A program made the translations under genes and the position numbers. From NCBI GenBank assembly GCA_038237645.1, contig JBBRYN010000004.1, positions 26,669 through 90,668 of the forward strand: DNA of 64,000 bases, in the 5' to 3' direction. The notes below the pieces were generated by a model. That model was not told the DNA's origin and did not search any database. It saw only the letters and a list, made by a program, of their open reading frames with translations. Numbering within the stretch: position 1 is the stretch's first letter; each line of letters opens with the position of its first letter. Below, piece after piece: positions 30,267 to 39,163 of the stretch. This DNA is from QHCA01 sp038237645. Lineage in GTDB: Bacteria; Actinomycetota; Actinomycetes; Mycobacteriales; QHCA01.

Positions 30267-30285
30267 CAGTCCGAGCACGGCTGGA

Positions 30286-30313
30286 GGGGGTGTCCCGCAT
30301 GCGGGGCACCCCC
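30286..30313 (+). terminator. Strong hairpin terminator after the Asp-box gene
   Basis: GGGGGTGTCCCGCA pairs with TGCGGGGCACCCCC (14 bp with one G-U), forming an almost perfect palindrome 20 bases after the stop codon. It is followed only by TTCAGAC, so it is a GC hairpin without a T-run, common in actinobacteria. Confidence 0.8.
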
Positions 30314-30350
30314 TTCAGACATGCCGGCGCGCCTCGATAGGTTTCCTTGC

Positions 30351-31607
30351 ATGTCTGTCAGCGCCCGCCCCGAAGCGGCAGCTCATCCCATCGATCTGGC
30401 CTGGGTGTCCGCCGGAGGCACCGGGGCGCAGAACTACGACGAGTTTGCCTCCGATGCCGAGATCGAGGCGATCATCGCGCGGCACCCCGACACGGTGCTG
30501 GCGGTCGAGATGCCGCACTGTGCTCCTGATGCGCGGATGTCCGGCCGGACGTTCGCCGAGGCGCTCCCGACGGCGGTGCGACGGTTGGCCGAGCTCAAGG
30601 CCGCCGGCCGCTTCCAGCCGCAGCGTGACGTGGTGGCGCTCTACCGCATCACGTCAGAGGTGGCCGTCGCCTACGGCGTCCTCCTCATGGTCGACACCGA
30701 CCAGATATCGACGTCACCCGGCGACCCGGGCCGGGTCATCCGCAACGAGGACGTCTTCCCCGCCAAGGTGGCCGAGCGGACCGCGCTCATCCGGGACCTG
30801 CGGCACCTGGTGAGCCCGGTGCTGCTGGTGCAGTCGGAGGGCGGCGGGGATCTGGAGGACATTCTGGCCGCCCTGGTCAGCACGATGGAGGAGCCGTCGG
30901 TCACCGACTCCGACCAGCTCGGGCAGATCCACGACCTGTGGCTGCTGGCCGCCGGTGAGGAGCGCGACGCGGTGCTGGCCGCAGTCGACGTCGGCCAGCT
31001 GATCGTGGCCGACGGCAACCATCGCACGCTCGCCGCCCAGCAGGCCGGCCTGCCCCGGTTCCTTGCGGTCGTCACGCCGCCCGGTTCGTTGCACATCCGC
31101 CCCTACAACCGGCTCATCCACTCCCTCGGCATGCCGGCCGAGGACTTCCTCGACCGACTGCAGGTGGCCGGGGCGCAGGTGCTGCCGTGGGAGGGCGAGG
31201 TCGCCGTACCCGTCCTGCCCGGCACCATCACCCTGGTGCTGCCACACGGAATGACCTACGCCGTCACGCTGCCCCCGGTGACCGGTGGCACCGTGGTCGA
31301 CCGGCTCGACCACACCGTCGTCGAGCGGATCGTGCTCGGTCAGGTCCTCGGCCTGCACGAGCCCGATTCGGCGGAGCCCGAGGATGGCGAAGTCGCCGCC
31401 GTCAGGTACGTCGGCGGCGACTACCCGGCCGAATGGTTGGCCGGCGAGGTCGACGAAGGCCGGGCGGAGGCTGCCCTGCTGATATCGCCGGTGTCGGTGG
31501 AGGACTTCATGACGGTCAACCTCGAGCGGCTCAAGATGCCGCGCAAGAGCACGTGGTTCAGCCCCAAGGCGCGGGCCGGGCTCATCCTGGCGGAGTTGCC
31601 GGGCTGA
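30351..31607 (+). CDS. DUF1015-family protein
   Basis: 418 residues. The DUF1015 pattern is present: an N-terminal NYDEFASDAEIEAIIARHPDTVLAVEMPHC, RDVVALYRI, and the signature VADGNHRTLAAQQAG (the 'DGHHR'-like motif), with late SPVSVEDFMTVNLERLKMPRKSTWFSPK. DUF1015 proteins are cytoplasmic and loosely linked to serine metabolism, but are largely uncharacterised. ATG 30351 is used; ATG 30321 is possible but lies very close to the preceding terminator. Its last 26 bases overlap the convergent PAP2 gene. Confidence 0.85.
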   Translation: MSVSARPEAAAHPIDLAWVSAGGTGAQNYDEFASDAEIEAIIARHPDTVLAVEMPHCAPDARMSGRTFAEALPTAVRRLAELKAAGRFQPQRDVVALYRITSEVAVAYGVLLMVDTDQISTSPGDPGRVIRNEDVFPAKVAERTALIRDLRHLVSPVLLVQSEGGGDLEDILAALVSTMEEPSVTDSDQLGQIHDLWLLAAGEERDAVLAAVDVGQLIVADGNHRTLAAQQAGLPRFLAVVTPPGSLHIRPYNRLIHSLGMPAEDFLDRLQVAGAQVLPWEGEVAVPVLPGTITLVLPHGMTYAVTLPPVTGGTVVDRLDHTVVERIVLGQVLGLHEPDSAEPEDGEVAAVRYVGGDYPAEWLAGEVDEGRAEAALLISPVSVEDFMTVNLERLKMPRKSTWFSPKARAGLILAELPG

Positions 31608-32271
31608 CCGTCGCTGCCTCCGTCACCGTGGCCGGCATCCGGCGCGGCACGGGCCCCACCGCCAGCGTGATCCACAGGACCAGCGTCCCGAGCACCCAAC
31701 CGGCAATCACGTCGCTGAACCAGTGGTAGTCGAGGACGATCATGCCCACGCCCGCGGCCAGGGCGACTGCGGCCGTGATGATCCGGCGGCGTGACCGTCC
31801 CAGGGCCCGTTCGGCCCGCTGGCTGACGCTGACCAGGAATTCGAGTACCAATCCCCAGCAGACGACGGCGTCGATGGCATGCCCGGAGGGGAAGGACGCC
31901 CCGCCGGCGTGGATCGCATCGCGCCCGCTGCTGGGCGCTACCCGGCCAACGGCGCCCTTGAACGTGAGGACCACGATCGCCACGCCGACGAGGACGCCGA
32001 GGCTGACGAGCAACGGCCGCAGGCTGCGGTATCGGCGCGCGGCGAACCCGGCCAGGACGACCAGCGGGACTACGACGATTTCGCGCCGCCCGAGTAGCGA
32101 CATGGCCGTCCCGAGCACCCAGGCGAACCCGCCGTGCAGGTGTCCGTCGACCTGAGCATGCAACCACCAGTCGACGTGGCGAATCGGGCCGTGCGCCAGG
32201 ACATCCGCTGTCAGCGCGGCAAATGCGGCGGCGAGGCCCGTCACCAGCAGGGGAATGGTCGACCGGCGCAT
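31582..32271 (-). CDS. PAP2-family membrane phosphatase
   Basis: 229 residues with five to six membrane helices. The three PAP2 motifs are intact: KGAVGRVAP (KxxxxxxRP-like), FPSGHA, and DYHWFSDVIAGW with the catalytic His. The class dephosphorylates lipid phosphates such as undecaprenyl diphosphate or phosphatidate on the outer membrane face. The substrate here is unknown. ATG 32271 is chosen. The start lies only about 40 bases from the divergent rpiB start, so promoters must overlap and one or both transcripts may be leaderless. The C-terminus overlaps DUF1015. Confidence 0.9.
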   Translation of the reverse strand: MRRSTIPLLVTGLAAAFAALTADVLAHGPIRHVDWWLHAQVDGHLHGGFAWVLGTAMSLLGRREIVVVPLVVLAGFAARRYRSLRPLLVSLGVLVGVAIVVLTFKGAVGRVAPSSGRDAIHAGGASFPSGHAIDAVVCWGLVLEFLVSVSQRAERALGRSRRRIITAAVALAAGVGMIVLDYHWFSDVIAGWVLGTLVLWITLAVGPVPRRMPATVTEAATVSPATPPG

Positions 32272-32312
32272 ACCATGATCAGACCATGGCCTCGCCTGAA
32301 ACACTCCACGCC

Positions 32313-32795
<483 letters not shown>

Positions 32796-33050
32796 TTGCG
32801 CCGGACCAACCGCAGCTCTCGCTCGGCGGCAGCCTCGTCGGCTCCGGTCGGCCGTGCCGCATCGCGCGCACGCAAAGCGCCGGAGATCCCGAGCTGTGAC
32901 GGGCCGGCACCGACCAGGCTTCGCAGGCCGCGTTCGTCGCCCCCGGCAGAATCCTCCTCCACAGGTCGTGACCTGCGCGGCCGGTGCCCCGCTGGTGCCA
33001 TCTCGTCTCCTCACCGGCTGATCCCATGGTCGCAACGAGCGGTCGGGTGG

Positions 33051-33080
33051 CCCGCTGTCGGGAGGCCCGCTGTCGGGAGG
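33051..33080 (+). repeat. Exact 15-bp tandem duplication carrying the nei ribosome site
   Basis: CCCGCTGTCGGGAGG is present twice in a row. The second copy places GGGAGG 4 bases before the GTG of the nei gene, and the first gives a second upstream GGGAGG. This looks like a recent duplication of the ribosome-binding site. Confidence 0.75.
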
Positions 33081-33084
33081 CACT

Positions 33085-33927
33085 GTGCCTGAGGGGCACA
33101 CCATCCATCGTCTCGCCCGTGATCATAGGCGGCTGCTTGGCGGGCGGGTGGTCGTCGCGTCGAGCCCCCAGGGCCGATTCGTTGCAGGAGCCGCCCGTAT
33201 CGACGGCCGGGTGCTGGAACGAACGGAGGCCTACGGCAAGCACTTGTTCCACCGCTACGAGGGGGTCGGCTGGCTGCACGTCCATCTCGGGCTGATCGGC
33301 AGTTTCGTGACCGGCCTGGGCTCGCCGCCCGCCCCGAAGGGCGCCCTGCGGCTGCGCCTGGTGGGTGAGGGCTGCTGGTTGGACCTGCGCGGCGCGATGG
33401 TGTGCGAGCTCATCACCGCACCGGAGCGCGCGGTGTTGCTGGCCCGGCTCGGCCCCGACCCGTTGCGACGCGGAGCCGACCCGCAGCGGGCCTGGGAGCG
33501 GATGTCGCGCAGTCGGCTGCCGATGGGTCGGGTGCTGCTCGACCAGACCGTCGTGGCCGGCATCGGTAACGTCTACCGCGCCGAATTGCTCTACCGTCAT
33601 CGGGTCAGCCCCTTCACCCCCGGCCGGGAGTTCGATCGGCGGGTCTGGTGGCAGATGTGGCCCGACTTGATCGAGTTGATGCGCGCCGGGGTGCGCTCCG
33701 GCCGCATCGTCACCACCCGTCCAGCCGATCGGTCGGGCCGTCGCGTCACCGCCGAGGACGCCTGCTACGTCTACCGGCGCGCCAACCTGCCCTGCCGGGT
33801 CTGCGGGACGCCGGTCATGACGATGCCACTGGGCGGGCGCAACCTCTTCTGGTGCCCGAGCTGTCAAGCGGAACCCACCGGCTGGCCGCAAGGCGCCGAT
33901 GCCAGGACAAGGCATGACCACATGTAG
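33085..33927 (+). CDS. nei: Fpg/Nei-family DNA glycosylase (endonuclease VIII type)
   Basis: 280 residues starting PEGHTIHRLARDH: the N-terminal Pro nucleophile and Glu are those of Nei rather than Fpg (PEL). It excises oxidised bases and nicks the abasic site. The H2TH region is GRVLLDQTVVAGIGNVYRAELLYRHRVSP. The C-terminal zinc finger reads CRVCGTPV ... FWCPSCQ, with the substrate-contacting Arg in LGGRNLFW. All catalytic elements are intact. It matches M. tuberculosis Rv2464c in position next to rpiB. The extra C-terminal ADARTRHDHM tail is short. The GTG start has GGGAGG just upstream. Confidence 0.94.
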   Translation: MPEGHTIHRLARDHRRLLGGRVVVASSPQGRFVAGAARIDGRVLERTEAYGKHLFHRYEGVGWLHVHLGLIGSFVTGLGSPPAPKGALRLRLVGEGCWLDLRGAMVCELITAPERAVLLARLGPDPLRRGADPQRAWERMSRSRLPMGRVLLDQTVVAGIGNVYRAELLYRHRVSPFTPGREFDRRVWWQMWPDLIELMRAGVRSGRIVTTRPADRSGRRVTAEDACYVYRRANLPCRVCGTPVMTMPLGGRNLFWCPSCQAEPTGWPQGADARTRHDHM

Positions 33928-33969
33928 TTGACTGGCTACACCAACTGGCTTGGGACGAAACTGGGGGTA

Positions 33970-34725
33970 GTGACGGTGAAGCAGTTGATCCTCGTTCCGG
34001 TCTACTGGGGGCAATGGTGGGTGCCGTCCAGCGGCAACGTCTACAGCTGGGCGGCCGTCAGCGCGGCGATGGGGGCCGTGGTGCGCGGCCGCTACATGGA
34101 CGGGCTCAACCAGTACGGGTTCGGTCGGGGCGCGGTCAGCAAGACCTACGTCTACCCGGTCGACCCCCCGGCTGGCGGGATCGACGAGGCCGACCTGCAA
34201 CGCATGCTGCAGACCGCGGTGACCGCCGGCCACCTGGCGAAGCCGGACGAGTTCGACCTTCAGGTGCAGCAGCCCTTCTACTCGGTGATCTTGCAGCCGG
34301 GCATTCAACGGGAAGCTGACGAGTCCTACCAGTTCACGTTCAGTTACGACTACGACGACGGCCGGGAGCCGTGGGCCGGCCAGGCGTGCTGGATCAGGGG
34401 CGACATGACCGCCGCCGGCACCGTGCGCCGGTGGGTGACAGAGATGGCCGAGGCCTGCACCCGTGGCCGCGGGGAGATCTCCGGCCGTTGCCAGCACCGC
34501 CCACCGGTCTTCGTCGACCGCGTCAACGTGCCCCAGTACTGGTCGGTGCTGGACAACGCCTGCTGGCCACCGTCAGATGTTCATCCCGTGGAGCGCCGCA
34601 GTCAGCATGCCGTCGACCAGGAGACGCAGCGTCAACTTGATGCGCAGTTCGAGCGGCAGCTGCACGATGCCCGCCACCTCGAGGGACGACGCGGTCTGCA
34701 CCGGCGGGAGGACGACACCGCCTGA
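33970..34725 (+). CDS. Hypothetical protein with VPVYWGQWW N-terminus, 251 aa
   Basis: I do not recognise the family. The protein begins VTVKQLILVPVYWGQWWVP and is aromatic-rich (SWAAVSAAMGAV, YGFGRGAVSKTYVYPVDPPAGGID, LQVQQPFYSVILQPG, FTFSYDYDDG). It has no signal peptide or membrane helix, and two or three Cys residues (QACWIRG, EACTRG, GRCQHRP). A His in QRQLHDARHLEGRRG lies in a charged tail. A compact beta-rich enzyme-like domain is likely. GTG 33970 follows GGGGG; GTG 33976 and TTG 33928 are alternatives. It lies between nei and an ABC transporter on the same strand, with moderate gaps. Confidence 0.7.
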   Translation: MTVKQLILVPVYWGQWWVPSSGNVYSWAAVSAAMGAVVRGRYMDGLNQYGFGRGAVSKTYVYPVDPPAGGIDEADLQRMLQTAVTAGHLAKPDEFDLQVQQPFYSVILQPGIQREADESYQFTFSYDYDDGREPWAGQACWIRGDMTAAGTVRRWVTEMAEACTRGRGEISGRCQHRPPVFVDRVNVPQYWSVLDNACWPPSDVHPVERRSQHAVDQETQRQLDAQFERQLHDARHLEGRRGLHRREDDTA

Positions 34726-34775
34726 GCTCCCGGCGGGCCCGTGAGCCGCCCTCCGATCATCACTACGCTGGCCTG

Positions 34776-35528
34776 GTGGTGGCTGCGTCCGTTCACGTTC
34801 AAGCGGTGAGTCACCGGTTCAGCCGAGGTCCGCTCGTGTTGCGAGCCGTGGATCTGCGGGTCGGCCCGGGCGAGCTTCTCGTGGTGGGCGGCCCCAACGG
34901 CAGCGGCAAGACCACCCTGCTCAAAGTCGCGGCGGGAGTCTTGCGGCCGACTGTGGGACGGGTGACCCGCGCAGGCCCGGTCGGCTACCTGCCGCAGACC
35001 GGGGCCGAGCCGCCGCCACGGCTCACGGCTGCGACGTGGTTGAGCTTCGTGTGCCGCAACAGCGACCTGCCCCAGCCGCTCGACCTGCTGGCGGCGCTTG
35101 GTGGCCCATCGCCGGCGAGTCCCCTTGCGGCTCTCAGCGGCGGATCACTGGCCAAGGTCCTGCTCTCGGCTGCGCTGTCCGGCGGACCCGGGCTCGTCGT
35201 CCTCGACGAGCCCTTCGCCGCCCTGGACGCGCGATCCAGGACGGTCGCCGCGGGGCTCATCGGGCAGGCGGCGCAGCAGGGCTCGGCGGTGCTGGCCAGC
35301 GACCACGAAGGAGGTCTGACGCAGTTCGCCAGCGCAACGGTAGAGCTCACCGACGGCGCTCTGGTCCCGCGTCCGGCATCGGTTCCCGGGCCTGGCTGGC
35401 GGCTGGTGGTAGCCGAATCCGGCGGTGCTGCCCGCGAGGTCGTCGTGGACTGTGCCGAACGGGATCGGACGTTGCTCGGCGTGTTGTCCGCGGGTGGCCA
35501 GGTGCTCGGCGTCGAGGAACTGCGATGA
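34776..35528 (+). CDS. ABC transporter ATP-binding protein
   Basis: 250 residues. One ABC domain with Walker A GGPNGSGKTTLL, Q-loop VGYLPQTG, signature LSGGSLAKVLLSA (variant, without the usual QRV), Walker B LVVLDEPFAALD and the switch His in ASDHEGG. About 60 C-terminal residues form an extra domain. The start is GTG 34776. The last bases overlap the permease start (ATGA). The substrate is unknown. The permease is short, giving a minimal exporter-like pair. Confidence 0.9.
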   Translation: MVAASVHVQAVSHRFSRGPLVLRAVDLRVGPGELLVVGGPNGSGKTTLLKVAAGVLRPTVGRVTRAGPVGYLPQTGAEPPPRLTAATWLSFVCRNSDLPQPLDLLAALGGPSPASPLAALSGGSLAKVLLSAALSGGPGLVVLDEPFAALDARSRTVAAGLIGQAAQQGSAVLASDHEGGLTQFASATVELTDGALVPRPASVPGPGWRLVVAESGGAAREVVVDCAERDRTLLGVLSAGGQVLGVEELR

Positions 35529-36166
35529 CGGCAGCCTGGTATCACTTGCGGCTGGTGGCGCTGCGGCAGGCAGTGGTCGCGCCGGTCTTGGTCTACCTCG
35601 GCCTCGTCGCGGCCGTCTATGCCAGCGACGCCGGGCCGCCGGTGGCCGCAGCCACCGTCACGGCCGCCGCTCTGATGCCGGTCACCGCGTGGCTGTACCG
35701 GCTGGTCGCCACTGCGGAGAGTCCGCCCTTCGCCGACATCACCCTCGTGCGCCTGCACGGTGCCGCACGGCGGCAACTGGTCTGGACGAACAGCACCGTA
35801 CTGCTGGCCGCCGCGCTTGCCGGGGCGGGAATGCTGTGGGCCGGTGTGGCGAACCCGTATCCCTATCCGGCGCGGATCGTCGCGGTCATCGCGATCCTGC
35901 ACATGGTGCAGGCTTTCGCCGGCGTGGGGCTGGGCTGCCTGGTGTCCCGGCCGCTGCCGGTCCGGGCCGGTGCGGCGGTCCTCGTCGTCACCGCCGTCGT
36001 GATCGCGTCGCTCATACTGCGCTGGCTACCGCCACTGGGCCCGATGCTGTCCGCGTTCTACGGCAATCAGACCCGCTCGGCCCAGGTTGCCTCCCTGGCC
36101 GAGGCCGCCGGATTCGCCGTCGCCCTCGTCGGCACCGGATGGGCACTGGCCCGCCGCACCACGTAG
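35525..36166 (+). CDS. ABC transporter permease-like membrane protein
   Basis: 213 residues with about six membrane helices (first AVVAPVLVYLGLVAAVYAS, later RIVAVIAILHMVQAFAGVGLGCLV and AAVLVVTAVVIASLIL). No named permease family is evident, but the 4-base overlap (ATGA) with the ATPase gene makes it the likely membrane partner. With one 6-helix permease, a homodimer of this pair would form a minimal transporter. Confidence 0.75.
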   Translation: MTAAWYHLRLVALRQAVVAPVLVYLGLVAAVYASDAGPPVAAATVTAAALMPVTAWLYRLVATAESPPFADITLVRLHGAARRQLVWTNSTVLLAAALAGAGMLWAGVANPYPYPARIVAVIAILHMVQAFAGVGLGCLVSRPLPVRAGAAVLVVTAVVIASLILRWLPPLGPMLSAFYGNQTRSAQVASLAEAAGFAVALVGTGWALARRTT

Positions 36167-36187
36167 GCCGATGTTGGAGGACGCGTC

Positions 36188-36703
36188 GTGAGCGAGCCGT
36201 ACCAGATCGCCATCGTGATTCCGGACGGCCTGCCGGCGGAGATCGCGATTCGACGCTGCCATCGGGTTCTCGGCGAGGAGGGGATCAGGGTGGCCGCGGA
36301 CAGCCTGCTCCTGCTGGGCGACACGGGCGCGGCGGAACCGGACCCGGAGCCTGTCCCCGACGAAGCTTCCGCACTGCGCCGCCTGATCGCCTGGCCGACG
36401 TTGGGCTCGATCGACTACGCCGGCCCGGAAGGCATGGTCTGTGTCTCCTACCATGGCCCACCCGGGCAGTCGCTGCTGACGTGTGTCGTCGTTTCTGCCC
36501 AGCAGCGCGCTTTCGAGCAGACGGACGCGCTGCCGCGCTATCGACTGCTCGCCGCGCGGTTGCACCAGGAGTTGGGAGCACGTCGCACGGTCATGGAGTG
36601 GGGACTGGAGATGATGCAGGGCCTCTCGCCTGTCGAGGAGATAGCGCGGCTGCGCCTCGGAAGGTTCGACGGCGCCTATTCGCTGCTGGACCTGCGGTCC
36701 TGA
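36188..36703 (+). CDS. Hypothetical protein, 171 aa
   Basis: The protein has an N-terminal alpha/beta start (YQIAIVIPDGLPAEIAIRRCHRVLGEEG), an acidic linker (AAEPDPEPVPDEAS), then a compact domain ending TVMEWGLEMMQGLSPVEEIARLR. There is no signal, membrane helix or known motif. I do not recognise the family. It starts at GTG 36188, 21 bases after the permease gene, so it may belong to the same transcript. It converges on the Eis-like gene with a 16-base gap. Confidence 0.68.
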   Translation: MSEPYQIAIVIPDGLPAEIAIRRCHRVLGEEGIRVAADSLLLLGDTGAAEPDPEPVPDEASALRRLIAWPTLGSIDYAGPEGMVCVSYHGPPGQSLLTCVVVSAQQRAFEQTDALPRYRLLAARLHQELGARRTVMEWGLEMMQGLSPVEEIARLRLGRFDGAYSLLDLRS

Positions 36704-36719
36704 CGCCCCCCAGGCATAG

Positions 36720-37961
36720 TCAGAACACCTCCAGGCTGCATGGCGGCTGGGCCGCCCGGAAGGCTGCCGCTGCGGCCGCCAGGCCGCCAGAGCGGTGCTC
36801 GGTGACCAGCCCCGCGCCGGCCAGCGTGGTCAGCGTGGTACCGCCCAGGTAGGCGGCGCCGAGCGTGGTGGCCGACAGGCTCAGGTCGGCGGCGCCGTCC
36901 GTGCGCCTACATGTAGCCGAATCGGCGTCCCCGGTGAGCCGGTAGCGACCTGCGTTCCACGGGCACGTCTCGTCGCGGATGTCGAGCACGGTGTCGATCG
37001 GGGTGCTGTACCGGCGGGCGCCGAGCGCCCGGTCGACGTCGACAACGCGGATCCACATACCTGCCGAAAGTGACTGCTGGACGCAGTCGGCATTGTCCAG
37101 CAGGTGCGGCAGCGGCTCGTCTGGTGCGGCCCGGTCCCATCGCACCTGCCGGACCAGGTCCATCTCGACGAGGAAGCGCCAGACGGCGGCATACCCCGCC
37201 GGCGTGCTCGCCTGCATCTCCCGCACGCCGACCTCGCCGCGCGGACCAGTGATGTCCCAAGCCGGCTTGGTGTTGAAGATGGCGTATGCGTCGGGCTGGT
37301 CGTGGTCGTCGTAGTGCACCGCGAAGCGCAGGCTGCTGGCGCCTTCCCGCCGGCGCTCAGGGTCGAACAACCGCTGCTGCCACCATTCACCGCGCCGGTC
37401 GAGCAGGCCCACCCGGCGCGCGCGTACGGCCTCGTAGACCGTGCGCATGGCCGGCAGCGCCTCGTCGGCCGGCAGCATCCGCAGCCGGCCGGCAGATCCG
37501 GCGCCCGCCCGCACACGGGCGCCCTGCGTGCTGACCGTGATCCGGCAGCTCTGGCTGGCGACTCCGTACCCGAATCGGCCGTAGATCGCGCCTTCGGAGG
37601 CCCAGAGCACCGCCACGGCCTCGCGCCCCTGGTCATGCCACTCGGTCAGCTGACGGCGCATCAGCCGGGTGAGCAGCCCGCGCCGCCGGTGGGTCGGCGC
37701 GACCGCCACCCAGGACACGCAGGCGGCCGGGACCGGGCCGCCGGGGACGGTGAGGTCGCGCGTCAGGGCCACCGCCGAGGCCACCGGCGTGCTGCCCTCG
37801 AAGATCACCAGGCTGCGGTCCGGCTCGTACAGCCGGAGCTCCGGATCCCGGTCCTCCTCCCGCAAATCGGTCAGGAAGATGCTCTCGACGAGCCGTGCAA
37901 CGGTCGGAATCTCCGGCACCCCGATGGCGCGCAGGGTCAGCCGGTCGGCCTCGTCGGGCAT
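36720..37961 (-). CDS. eis: Eis-type GNAT N-acetyltransferase
   Basis: 413 residues, the normal Eis length (about 400). The N-terminal GNAT domain has the acetyl-CoA loop VSWVAVAPTHRRRGLLTRLMRRQ and WASEGAIYGRFGYG. A second GNAT-like domain follows, with a C-terminal SCP2-like domain (ADLSLSATTLGAAYLGG). The last residue is Phe (SLEVF). In M. tuberculosis Eis the C-terminal Phe carboxylate is the catalytic base, and the ending is conserved here. Eis enzymes acetylate amines, including aminoglycosides, at several positions. The physiological role here is not deducible. It starts ATG with AGAGGGA upstream and is divergent from the SpoIIE-type gene. Confidence 0.92.
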   Translation of the reverse strand: MPDEADRLTLRAIGVPEIPTVARLVESIFLTDLREEDRDPELRLYEPDRSLVIFEGSTPVASAVALTRDLTVPGGPVPAACVSWVAVAPTHRRRGLLTRLMRRQLTEWHDQGREAVAVLWASEGAIYGRFGYGVASQSCRITVSTQGARVRAGAGSAGRLRMLPADEALPAMRTVYEAVRARRVGLLDRRGEWWQQRLFDPERRREGASSLRFAVHYDDHDQPDAYAIFNTKPAWDITGPRGEVGVREMQASTPAGYAAVWRFLVEMDLVRQVRWDRAAPDEPLPHLLDNADCVQQSLSAGMWIRVVDVDRALGARRYSTPIDTVLDIRDETCPWNAGRYRLTGDADSATCRRTDGAADLSLSATTLGAAYLGGTTLTTLAGAGLVTEHRSGGLAAAAAAFRAAQPPCSLEVF

Positions 37962-38069
37962 TCCCTCTGTCTACCGGCCGCCGCCAGACGCGCCAAACAC
38001 ATTCCGCGCGCGGCGGGTCATCGGTCAAGCCGGCGGCCGGCCCTTGCCAGGGTCACTAGGGTCTACTCG

Positions 38070-39140
38070 ATGCGTATCCACCCGGTCATCAGGCGTGTAC
38101 GCAGCGCGCTTGTCGGTGTCAGAGGCACCTTCGCCGCCCTGTGCGTGCTGGTCCTGGTCATCGCTGCAGGGCGATTGGCCGGACAGCAATGGGCCCCCGT
38201 CGCCCTGCAGGTCGGGCCGCTCGTGGCTGGTGGCCTCCTGCTGCCTTGGCGGTATGTCGTGGGACTGATCAGCGTGGTCGGTCTCGTGCTGCTGGCCGAG
38301 TGGGAGTTGGCACCGCTGGTCGCCGGGGACGTGCCGTCGGTGCTCGCCGCCGGGATCGCGGCGCTGGGCAGCCTGCAGGTCGCCCGGCGCCGCTACCGTC
38401 TCGGCCTGCCGACGATGCGCTCGGAGGCGATGCTGGTCGAACTCCGCGACCGGCTGCAGGCACAAGGCGAGATCCCGGCCCTGCCGGGCGGCTGGCGGGT
38501 CGAGCGGGCGATGCGATCCGCAGGCGGTGCGGCCTTCGCCGGCGACTTCGTCACCTCCAGCCTGAGCAACCACGAGGGCCCACCGCGGCTGGAGCTGTCG
38601 CTGGTCGACGTGTCCGGCAAGGGCGTGTCGGCCGGCACCCGGGCGCTGCTGCTCTCCGGCGCCCTGGGTGGCCTGCTGGGCGCGGTGCGACCCGACCAGT
38701 TCCTCGTGGAGGCCAATCGATACCTGCTCCGGCAGGGTTGGGCGGAGGGCTTTGCCACGGCCGTGCACGTCACGCTCGACCTGGACACCGGCGAGTACGC
38801 CCTGGAGTCGGCCGGCCATCCGCCGGCGGTGCACTTCACGGCGGGCAGCGGGCAATGGCGGGTGTCGTCGGTGACCGGACCCCTGCTGGGTGTGCTGCCG
38901 GAGGTGTCCTACGAGCGCGACCACGGCGTCCTCGGTCCGGGCGACGCGCTGCTGCTCTACACCGACGGGCTGGTGGAATCTCCTGGCCGCGACATCGACC
39001 TCGGGCTCGACCGGTTGCTCGGTGCGGCCGAGCGGCTCGTGCCCCAGGGGGGCTTCGGCGGGGGAGCGGACCGGCTGGTCGACGAGGTGGCGCGCGGCGG
39101 CACGGATGACCGGGCCCTGGTGCTGGTCTGGCGTAGCTGA
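38070..39140 (+). CDS. PP2C/SpoIIE-type serine phosphatase with N-terminal membrane domain
   Basis: 356 residues. Three to four hydrophobic helices occupy residues 20-105 (FAALCVLVLVIAAGRLA, VALQVGPLVAGGLLLPW). They are followed by a SpoIIE-type PP2C domain from about residue 145: metal-ligand GDFVTSS and SLVDVSGKGVSAGT, ALESAGHPPAVHF, and the late LLLYTDGLVE and GTDDRALVLVW. Such proteins dephosphorylate anti-anti-sigma factors in partner-switching pathways. No RsbV/RsbW partner is in the window. The start is ATG 38070; the frame extends far upstream across the Eis gene, as a shadow. Confidence 0.88.
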   Translation: MRIHPVIRRVRSALVGVRGTFAALCVLVLVIAAGRLAGQQWAPVALQVGPLVAGGLLLPWRYVVGLISVVGLVLLAEWELAPLVAGDVPSVLAAGIAALGSLQVARRRYRLGLPTMRSEAMLVELRDRLQAQGEIPALPGGWRVERAMRSAGGAAFAGDFVTSSLSNHEGPPRLELSLVDVSGKGVSAGTRALLLSGALGGLLGAVRPDQFLVEANRYLLRQGWAEGFATAVHVTLDLDTGEYALESAGHPPAVHFTAGSGQWRVSSVTGPLLGVLPEVSYERDHGVLGPGDALLLYTDGLVESPGRDIDLGLDRLLGAAERLVPQGGFGGGADRLVDEVARGGTDDRALVLVWRS

Positions 39141-39163
39141 CGCGCCCGGCCGGCACCGAGTTG

